Made by a program: the position numbers and the translations under genes. The notes under the pieces are model-generated. The model was not told where the DNA came from and ran no database searches. It saw nothing but the letters and a program-made list of their open reading frames with translations. 7,709 bases of DNA, taken from contig JAUWLN010000082.1 in NCBI GenBank assembly GCA_030613665.1, forward strand, positions 1-7,709. Direction: 5' to 3'. Of this stretch, positions 1 to 4,807 are shown piece by piece. This DNA comes from Dehalococcoidia bacterium (GTDB taxonomy: Bacteria > Chloroflexota > Dehalococcoidia > Dehalococcoidales > RBG-16-60-22). The first letter of the stretch is position 1. Each line of letters opens with the position of its first letter.

Positions 1-119
1 TGAGGCCTCCCAGCCGGTATGTTATGGGTAATGAACAAGGACACCGTAGCAAGCCAGGCAACGCCAAGAACGACCCAACGGTACCTCGAATATTCGTAAG
101 AGTCCAGTTTTCCCAACAT
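1..119 (-). CDS. Probable MFS transporter, N-terminal fragment (cut by window edge)
   Basis: The minus strand reads ATG at 119 and stays open to base 1, giving 39 codons. The peptide starts MLGKLDSYEYSRYRW and continues VVLGVAWLATVSLFI, then THNIPAGRP. A charged tail ending in RYRW followed by a hydrophobic helix is the usual opening of major facilitator superfamily carriers, so residues about 15-30 are probably transmembrane helix 1 of an inner-membrane transporter. No Shine-Dalgarno lies at a normal distance; an eight-G run lies about 20 nt upstream. A TTGACA/CATACT pair would start transcription almost at the ATG. The rest of the gene is to the left of the window, so substrate and subfamily are unknown. 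It points away from all other genes here and may be unrelated to them. The call rests on one helix and its flanks, so it is moderate. Confidence 0.5.
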   Translation of the reverse strand, partial: MLGKLDSYEYSRYRWVVLGVAWLATVSLFITHNIPAGRP

Positions 120-127
120 TGGGGCAC

Positions 128-157
128 AGTATGCAGTTTCCCCCCCCGCACTGTCAA
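128..157 (-). promoter_or_regulatory. Candidate sigma70 promoter for the MFS gene
   Basis: On the minus strand a perfect -35 TTGACA (157 to 152) is followed after 18 bases by CATACT (133 to 128), a 4/6 match to TATAAT. Transcription would begin about 121, two or so bases before the ATG at 119, implying a near-leaderless mRNA. The spacer contains a run of eight G. The -10 is weak, so this is tentative. Confidence 0.3.
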
Positions 158-237
158 TATCGCATGTTCGCAATACAACATTCCTTTTAGCATCCCTATC
201 AGCATAGGTTCCAAGCGACGATAAGAAGGAGGTCAAT

Positions 238-339
238 ATGCCCAAAGCACTATCAGCCTATGAGCAGGAACCCATCATAACCTTCGTGAAAGTTGATTCT
301 TCACATAACAATCGATATCATGAAAACGTTGACCTCTAG
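238..339 (+). CDS. 33-residue hypothetical peptide behind a perfect Shine-Dalgarno
   Basis: An ATG at 238 follows AAGGAGGT (226-233) with four intervening bases, one of the best ribosome binding sites in the window. The frame encodes MPKALSAYEQEPIITFVKVD and then SSHNNRYHENVDL before TAG at 337-339. I recognise no family, and the peptide has no cysteines, signal peptide or membrane segment. It may be a true small gene, or the surviving start of a longer gene whose remainder was lost to the insertion-sequence remnant beginning about 34 bases after its stop. No clear promoter was found. The start signal is convincing; the product as a functional protein is not. Confidence 0.3.
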   Translation: MPKALSAYEQEPIITFVKVDSSHNNRYHENVDL

Positions 340-372
340 GGTGGGCGTCGTCAGCATAAGTGATAAGTGGGA

Positions 373-760
373 TGACGTGCCCCCCAAAAGGGAATCCAAC
401 TACAATGTTAGTCTAGAAGGGACAGAAGGGGGGATAAATGGCCAGAGAGGGCCTCACTCCAGAGCGGATCATCAATAGACTCAGGGAAGCCGAGATCCGC
501 ATCAACCAGGGTATCTCTATTGCCTCCCATCTGGATGATTTCACGACCAGAGATGACCTGTCTCAATGGTATCGTCGCCAGGCAATGACCGTCAACTCTC
601 GGCTGACTCCATAGCATGTTCTGTGGCAGGAACGCCTTAAGGAATCTATCGTGGCAGGCACTCCTGAGCAGAAAAAAGGAGGACAGCGACGCAACAATCC
701 TCAACCTTAGCATTACTCCTATCCTCTTCTAACAATGGAGTCCACTTCAAGATACTGTAA
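373..760 (+). mobile_element. Decayed, internally deleted IS3-family insertion sequence remnant
   Basis: Position 373 begins TGACGTGCCCCCCAAAAGGG, which has the look of an IS3-family left terminal repeat (TG start, C run, then A/G run). It lies 65 bases before the orfA-like start, the normal distance in such elements. A possible worn right end is the stretch 735-760, containing GGAGTCCACTT and ending CTGTAA, which matches the inverted left end only partly. No DDE transposase (orfB) is present and the whole piece is about 0.4 kb against roughly 1.2-1.5 kb for intact elements, so most of the interior is gone. No target-site duplication is evident. The left end is fairly supported; the right boundary is a guess. 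Confidence 0.35.
438..614 (+). pseudogene. IS3-family transposase OrfA remnant
   Basis: ATG at 438, behind a purine-rich GAAGGGGGG site, encodes 58 residues opening MAREGLTPERIINRLREAEI followed by RINQG. This closely follows the OrfA opening typical of IS3-family transposases (K/R-x-LTPEQIINKLREAEVLLSQG), the N-terminal helix-turn-helix protein that binds the element ends. The next part, ISIASHLDDFTTRDDLSQWY, keeps the spacing of the helix-turn-helix but has lost the usual 'GVTEQTYYRWRKEYG' residues except the tryptophan. A TAG at 612-614 ends it early; the same frame continues to a second TAG at 708-710 and includes an ERLKES stretch that may be a trace of the leucine-zipper region. No orfB follows. 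The gene is therefore broken and very unlikely to be active. What remains uncertain is which IS3 subgroup it came from. Confidence 0.5.
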
Positions 761-763
761 TTA

Positions 764-955
764 TTAAGGCATATACTCAGGTGCTCTGCGATAAGGGGAT
801 TTGTAATCCGGGTCTTTCAGATATGGGCATGTATTACCGCATCTCTGTTTATTAGCGCACTTAATAACGTGAGATCCATCGTCAAACTTCACAATATAAG
901 CACCAACATGATAAATAGGGCAGCTTACGCGACGCCTTTCAACTGCATTTGCCAC
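764..955 (-). CDS. Small cysteine-containing protein, function unknown
   Basis: This 63-residue frame starts at GTG (955-953) only six bases after the stop of the ferritin-like gene. AGGGAG inside the end of that gene is 12 bases upstream, so translation is probably coupled to it. The protein has four cysteines (C12, C33, C39, C43) in the pattern SCP...KCANKQRCGNTCPYL, ending in a proline/tyrosine/arginine-rich tail (YKSPYRRAPEYMP). There is no signal peptide or membrane helix. Four cysteines of this spacing could bind one zinc or an Fe-S cluster, but I recognise no named family. The absence of an ATG in frame and the tight spacing support GTG as start. It is the last gene of the minus-strand operon; no terminator hairpin is visible after it. 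The composition and context argue that it is real; its role is unknown. Confidence 0.6.
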   Translation of the reverse strand: MANAVERRRVSCPIYHVGAYIVKFDDGSHVIKCANKQRCGNTCPYLKDPDYKSPYRRAPEYMP

Positions 956-961
956 GCTTAG

Positions 962-1402
962 TTATGTCTCCCTAAGAAGTATTCTTAGTTTATCTTCACG
1001 AGCCTTTCTCTTCTTGGCTACTATTAAAAAAGTTCTGGGTACATCTGCCATAAACGCTTCTGATTGTTCGGCAGCATCAGTGTAAAACGAGATGAGCTTT
1101 TCCTCTATATCAATGGCCTGCTTTAAGGCATCAGTGTAGTCTAGTTCCTTCCCGAGTTCTCTCTCAAACGTATATTTATCAGTTTCTACACTGAAGGCAA
1201 AACACCCCTCAATGGCATCAGTGATAACGCCGTAGTATGCCCTTTGAATCATCATTGTATATTTACTATTTTCTTTGGAAAAGGCGAGAAAAAGCTCTGC
1301 CGCTTTGGGATATCTTTCTGCCATCTTTTCATAAAAGCCAGCGGAATCCGCTTCCAGCTGCTTGGCAAAACTGATAACCGAGGCGCTTGTATTTAACGGC
1401 AT
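962..1402 (-). CDS. Ferritin-like (rubrerythrin-type four-helix) protein with degenerate metal site
   Basis: The 146-residue protein has the two-repeat helical layout of ferritin-like/rubrerythrin proteins. Repeat one has the helix QLEADSAGFYEKMAE with E17 seven residues before the FY tyrosine, then SKENSKYTMM where E44 is present but the usual ExxH histidine is K47. Repeat two has AIDIEEKLISFYTDAAE with E100 in the matching place, then AKKRKAREDKL where ExxH has become KxxE (K133, E136). Three expected carboxylates therefore remain and both histidines are gone, so a normal diiron site is doubtful. There is no rubredoxin domain. GGAGGAG seven bases before the ATG gives a strong start. It lies 18 bases after the dehydrogenase stop and six before the next gene, so it belongs to that operon. 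Role is not predictable: it could be a structural partner, a regulator or an altered oxidoreductase. The fold assignment is by pattern and is fairly secure. Confidence 0.65.
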   Translation of the reverse strand: MPLNTSASVISFAKQLEADSAGFYEKMAERYPKAAELFLAFSKENSKYTMMIQRAYYGVITDAIEGCFAFSVETDKYTFERELGKELDYTDALKQAIDIEEKLISFYTDAAEQSEAFMADVPRTFLIVAKKRKAREDKLRILLRET

Positions 1403-1420
1403 TTTATATCTCCTCCATTA

Positions 1421-2914
1421 CTAGGGCCACCTTTCAATTACCACCTTGCTTTCTGTAAAGAAGCGGATGGCTTCTTTACCTTGAGTATGCAAGATACCGA
1501 AGAAGGAGTCGCGCATCCCGCTGAAGGGGAAAAATGCCATAGGTGCCACTATACCAATGTTGATACCAACGTTCCCGCTTTTAACTCTATACTTGAATTC
1601 TCGAGCAGTCCTTCCATTCGAGGTAAAAATAGCATCTGCATTATGGAAGGGGTTGTCATCACATATTTTAATGGCTTCGTCAAGGGTTTTAACACGGATA
1701 ATACCCATGGTAGGACCGAATATCTCCTCGGTAACTATCTTCATTTCAGGTTTAACGTTTTCCATGATGGTTGAGCCCAGGAAACAGGTGTCGGGATAGT
1801 CTCCTTTAATTTTGAAATCACCTCTGCCATCAAGTATTATCTTAGCACCTTCTTCAATACCACTACTGATATATGAAAGTATTTTTTTCTTTTTCTCGGT
1901 ATCACGGACAGGACCCATCTGAACTTCCTCATCAAGACCATTGCCAATTACTATCTTCTTAGCCGTGTCTACAACACCGTTAATAAATTCGTTGTAGAAA
2001 CGGTCATCATCGCCAACAATAATGACATTCTGCCCAGCTAGACAGCGTTGTCCCGCATTACCGAAGAAAGATGTCATCATTGCCGGTATGGTTGCTCTCA
2101 GGTTGCAATCTGGCATGATTACCATAAAGTTTGAGGCTCCGCCCTGAGCAATGACCCGCTTGCCGGTGGCACCACACCTCGGGTAGATAACATCCTTGGC
2201 AATAGGAGTTGAGCCGACAAAAGTAATACCCTCAATATCTGGGTGGTCCAGCATTCCGTTGACCACCGTTCTTCCACCATTCACTACATTCCAGACACCA
2301 GGAGGAAAACCTGCTTCATCCACAAGTTCCGCAATTTTCATCTGGCTCAAGGGAACCTCGCTTGAGGGCTTGATTACGACGCAGTTGCCAGTCGCTACGG
2401 CGTAAGGTGCTGACCAGAGCGGAATCATGAAGGGAAAATTATAAGGTCCGATGATACCAAAGATGCCCAGTGGTGTAGGAATAAGATATTCGTCAATACC
2501 GGACGCGATATCTTCAGAATTATAACCCTGCATCAGGGTGGGAATACCACAGGCAACCTCTACATTTTCAATGCCGCGCCTGGTCTCACCTCTGGATTCA
2601 TCAATTGTCTTCCCATGCTCCTGAGTTTGTACCCTGCTCAGTTCTTCAAAATTTGCCTCAAGCAACTCCTTTAGACGGAAGAGGCATCTGGCACGAGCCA
2701 CTGGCGGAGTTCTCCGCCAATCAGGGAAAGCTATTTTGGCCGCTTCAACTGCGGTGTCAATCTCTTCCTTCGTTGAAATCGGGACTCTGGCAATCACTTC
2801 ACCATTGACTGGATTGACCACATCCCGAATCTCCCCTTCGGACTCAACCCATTCTCCATCAATGTAATTTTTAACTTCTACTATCCCTTTTATTGGTTCT
2901 TCTAAAATCGCCAT
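1421..2914 (-). CDS. mmsA: CoA-acylating (methylmalonate-semialdehyde-type) aldehyde dehydrogenase
   Basis: This 497-residue protein matches the MmsA/IolA branch of the aldehyde dehydrogenase superfamily in full length. These cytosolic enzymes oxidise malonic or methylmalonic semialdehyde with NAD and CoA, releasing CO2 and acetyl- or propionyl-CoA. Visible features are GPYNFPFMIPLW with the conserved N159, KPSSEVPL (K182, NAD ribose contact), FVGSTPIAKDV (residues 232-242), NAGQRCLAG with catalytic C291 preceded by R290, EEIFGP (E397), and the C-terminal APMAFFPFSG...SFFGILHTQGK block, highly typical of IolA/MmsA. At the place of the general-base Glu of hydrolytic dehydrogenases lies Q257 (AQGGASNF), consistent with release by CoA rather than water, though IolA proteins usually read GAKNH here. 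AGGAAGG five bases before the ATG fixes the start. It is the first gene of the minus operon. Substrate within the CoA-acylating group is uncertain. Confidence 0.85.
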   Translation of the reverse strand: MAILEEPIKGIVEVKNYIDGEWVESEGEIRDVVNPVNGEVIARVPISTKEEIDTAVEAAKIAFPDWRRTPPVARARCLFRLKELLEANFEELSRVQTQEHGKTIDESRGETRRGIENVEVACGIPTLMQGYNSEDIASGIDEYLIPTPLGIFGIIGPYNFPFMIPLWSAPYAVATGNCVVIKPSSEVPLSQMKIAELVDEAGFPPGVWNVVNGGRTVVNGMLDHPDIEGITFVGSTPIAKDVIYPRCGATGKRVIAQGGASNFMVIMPDCNLRATIPAMMTSFFGNAGQRCLAGQNVIIVGDDDRFYNEFINGVVDTAKKIVIGNGLDEEVQMGPVRDTEKKKKILSYISSGIEEGAKIILDGRGDFKIKGDYPDTCFLGSTIMENVKPEMKIVTEEIFGPTMGIIRVKTLDEAIKICDDNPFHNADAIFTSNGRTAREFKYRVKSGNVGINIGIVAPMAFFPFSGMRDSFFGILHTQGKEAIRFFTESKVVIERWP

Positions 2915-2976
2915 TATCGCCTTCCTAAATTTATTTTCTTTGACCTTCTCAAATTTTTACTATATTGGTCAGTCAT

Positions 2977-3006
2977 ACATTACCGTGATAGATAGCGTCC
3001 CGTCAA
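2977..3006 (-). promoter_or_regulatory. Weak candidate promoter for the aldehyde dehydrogenase operon
   Basis: On the minus strand TTGACG (3006 to 3001, 5/6 match to -35) is followed 18 bases later by TAATGT (2982 to 2977), a poor -10. A good -35-like element with a poor -10 and a palindrome directly upstream would fit an activator-dependent promoter, but the weak -10 leaves this tentative. The TATAGT at 2964-2959 is an alternative -10. Confidence 0.25.
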
Positions 3007-3027
3007 GTGGTGTGAATTACCACCGCT
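3006..3027. promoter_or_regulatory. Operator-like 22-bp imperfect palindrome
   Basis: The half-site AGTGGTGTGAA (3006-3016) is mirrored by TTACCACCGCT (3017-3027): eight of eleven base pairs are symmetric, giving AGnGGTGnnAA/TTnnCACCnCT centred on AATT. Dyads of this size are typical binding sites for dimeric helix-turn-helix regulators. It touches the TTGACG hexamer of the left-facing operon and ends 65 bases before the -35 of the right-facing promoter, so one protein could act on both. No regulator gene is in the window. Confidence 0.45.
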
Positions 3028-3091
3028 GATCTCTCTACGTCATCAATTCTCATAACTCTTAGATTATTAGCTGTATTTGCCAATAGTGGTG

Positions 3092-3120
3092 TTGACATAT
3101 ACCAAAGAAGTTTTTATTAT
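3092..3120 (+). promoter_or_regulatory. Sigma70-type promoter of the flavoprotein/Fe-S operon
   Basis: TTGACA (3092-3097) is followed by exactly 17 bases and TATTAT (3115-3120), giving a perfect -35 and a 5/6 -10 at optimal spacing. Transcription should start near 3127, leaving a leader of about 178 nt before the TTG start at 3305. This is the best promoter match in the window. Confidence 0.65.
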
Positions 3121-3146
3121 TACTTAAATTCAGTCCTTGTTTTCTG

Positions 3147-3164
3147 TAACTGCTAGGGCAGTTA
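3147..3164 (+). repeat. Perfect 7-bp stem hairpin in the leader
   Basis: TAACTGC, loop TAGG, GCAGTTA forms a perfect seven-pair stem with a four-base loop about 20 nt into the predicted transcript. It is not followed by a T run, so it is not an intrinsic terminator. It could stabilise the 5' end or be a protein or RNA contact site. Confidence 0.4.
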
Positions 3165-3231
3165 ATCACTAGTCATGAAGCGCTTGTGGGACTCATTTCA
3201 GAATCTTTTCAGATTTTCCGGATTGACCGTC

Positions 3232-3246
3232 TGCTTCGTAGAAGCA
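3232..3246 (+). repeat. Perfect 6-bp stem hairpin in the leader
   Basis: TGCTTC, loop GTA, GAAGCA forms a six-pair stem. A five-pair stem (AATCT/AGATT, 3202-3215) lies just upstream. Both are in the leader of the right-hand operon, well before the ribosome binding site at 3291-3296, which stays unpaired by these stems. The function is unknown. Confidence 0.3.
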
Positions 3247-3304
3247 AATAACATTAAAAGTCAGACACACTCAGTTTAATAATGACAACGGGGGAGATTG
3301 AGAA

Positions 3305-4777
3305 TTGAATGTCAAAACAAGTAATAATCTGACGGAGATAATAGGCAAGCAAAAGGTCATCAATAAACCCGAGGTCCTTGACAGGTACTCTCATGATAAT
3401 AGCTTCAGCTCGCCCATGCAGCCACGGTTAGTTGTACACCCCCGTAATGCAGATGATGTGCAGAAGACTGTGACGTGGGCCAACCGAACAAAAACACCCC
3501 TGGTACCGGTAAGCTCAGGTGAGCCCCGCTTTCACGGTGATACCGTGCCCAGCGTGCCGGAAGCGGTCATTGTTGACCTGCGCCGGATGGATAAGATTAT
3601 CAGGATTGACCGCAGAAACAGGATGGTGGTAATTGAGCCGGGAGTAACCTATACGCAGTTGCAACCGGCCTTAGCTGCAGAGGGCTTGAGACTCTCCACG
3701 CCACTGCTCCCCCGCCAGTCAAAGTCAGTAGTCACTAGTCTGTTGGAGAGGGAGCCGACACTGGTACCCAAGTACAACCACACATTGCTTGAGCCATTGA
3801 GATGCCTGGAGATAGTCTGGGGCAATGGGGAGATACTGCGAAGCGGTGATGCAGGTGGCTATTATCCCACGCTTGAGCAGCAATGGGAAATGGGTCTGGC
3901 CCAAGTTTTCTCCGGAGGTCCTGGTCAGGTGGACTATTACCGGCTCGTTTCCGGTGCTCAGGGGAGTATCGGTATCGTGACCTGGGCATCAGTAAAATGT
4001 GAGATTTTGCCTAAGGTGCACAGGTTTTTCTTCATACCGTCGGACAACCTGAAAGACCTGATAGAATGCGCTTACCGACTACTGAAAGTCAGGCTGGGTG
4101 ATGAATTCCTTGTATTAAACAGTGCTAACTTAGCTGCTATCCTGAGTAAGGATGCTGACGGAATACAAGCACTGAAAAATAAACTACCACCATGGGTTAT
4201 CATTATGGGAATCGCTGGACGTGACCTTTTCCCGGAGGAAAAGGTGGACTTTCAGGAAAAAGACACCAGAGACATAGTGCAGCAGTACGGCTTAGAATTG
4301 CTTCCAGCGGTTTCCGGCATCGGGGGCGGACAGCTAATGTCAACCATACTCAATTCGTCTCCGGTAACCTACTGGAAGCTAATTTACAAAGGTGCCTGTC
4401 AGGATATTTTCTTCATGAGCACGTTGGATAAGATTCCTGAATTTGTCGATACGGTTTTTGCTTCGGCAAATGCGCTGCGATATCCGGTCTCGGATATCGG
4501 TATTTACCTCCAACCGCAGCATCAAGGTACCGCCTGTCACTGCGAATTCAATCTACCTTACAACTCCGGGAACAAGGCAGAAATTGACCGTGTCAGGGAA
4601 TTGCTGGAGACGTGCAGCGAAGCCTTGATAAAGCAGGGGGCTTATTTCTCCCGGCCTTACGGTATATGGGCGGATATGGTGTATAACCGGGATGCCCGTA
4701 ACAAGGAAATGATAAGGACCATCAAAGGGATATTTGACCCTAATAATATACTGAACCCTGGGAAGCTTTGTTTCTAG
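3305..4777 (+). CDS. FAD-binding oxidoreductase (GlcD/VAO-type), first flavin subunit
   Basis: The 490-residue product belongs to the FAD-linked oxidase (PCMH-fold) group that includes GlcD, D-lactate dehydrogenase and vanillyl-alcohol oxidase. The FAD domain spans about residues 38-235: RLVVHPRNADDVQKTV, TPLVPVSS, VIVDLRRMDKIIRIDRRNR, VIEPGVTY and GAQGSIGIVTWASV are all in the expected order. The C-terminal IFDPNNILNPGKLCF is the standard GlcD-like ending. The phosphate-binding loops are atypical: SSGEPRFHGDT (70-80) stands where GGGTSLxGG is usual, and VVTSLLEREPT (142-152) where GGN...GG is usual. A C-terminal block QPQHQGTACHCEFNLPY may line the active site. The start is TTG at 3305, eight bases after GGGGAG; the nearby ATG at 3309 is out of frame. 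The next gene begins 30 bases downstream. It probably oxidises a hydroxylated organic substrate and hands electrons to that Fe-S protein; the substrate is unknown. Confidence 0.75.
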   Translation: MNVKTSNNLTEIIGKQKVINKPEVLDRYSHDNSFSSPMQPRLVVHPRNADDVQKTVTWANRTKTPLVPVSSGEPRFHGDTVPSVPEAVIVDLRRMDKIIRIDRRNRMVVIEPGVTYTQLQPALAAEGLRLSTPLLPRQSKSVVTSLLEREPTLVPKYNHTLLEPLRCLEIVWGNGEILRSGDAGGYYPTLEQQWEMGLAQVFSGGPGQVDYYRLVSGAQGSIGIVTWASVKCEILPKVHRFFFIPSDNLKDLIECAYRLLKVRLGDEFLVLNSANLAAILSKDADGIQALKNKLPPWVIIMGIAGRDLFPEEKVDFQEKDTRDIVQQYGLELLPAVSGIGGGQLMSTILNSSPVTYWKLIYKGACQDIFFMSTLDKIPEFVDTVFASANALRYPVSDIGIYLQPQHQGTACHCEFNLPYNSGNKAEIDRVRELLETCSEALIKQGAYFSRPYGIWADMVYNRDARNKEMIRTIKGIFDPNNILNPGKLCF

Positions 4778-4807
4778 CAAAAATAAAAAGTTGAGGTATA
4801 TAAGGAT

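Larger units (their letters stand above)
2915..3304. other. Divergent intergenic control region
   Basis: These 390 bases separate the starts of the two divergent operons and contain no convincing gene. They hold the sites listed separately: a palindrome with an adjoining -35-like hexamer facing left, a strong promoter facing right, and a leader with three short hairpins. A further TATAGT on the minus strand (2964 to 2959) lies 45 bases before the dehydrogenase ATG but lacks a good -35. I recognise no known riboswitch. Confidence 0.7.

Noticed and set aside
24..224. 66-codon plus-strand frame at the left end
   Set aside because: It lies antisense across the MFS-like N-terminus, has no recognisable domain and is of odd composition; the minus-strand reading is more protein-like.
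293..478. 61-codon plus-strand frame overlapping the 33-codon frame and the orfA remnant
   Set aside because: No ribosome binding site and no recognisable motif; it crosses the probable IS left end.
408..713. 101-codon minus-strand frame
   Set aside because: It is antisense to the IS3 orfA remnant, which has recognisable family residues; no domain is seen in the minus frame.
615..763. Terminator for the minus-strand operon
   Set aside because: Looked for a GC stem followed by T on the minus strand after 764 and found none; termination may occur further left or be factor-dependent.
3175..3279. 34-codon ATG frame in the leader of the right operon
   Set aside because: No Shine-Dalgarno precedes it and the peptide shows no regulatory codon run; it could be an upstream frame but there is no support.
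4778..4807. Internal promoter or terminator between the first flavoprotein and Fe-S genes
   Set aside because: The 30 bases are A/T-rich but contain no hairpin and no usable -35/-10 pair; the genes look co-transcribed.
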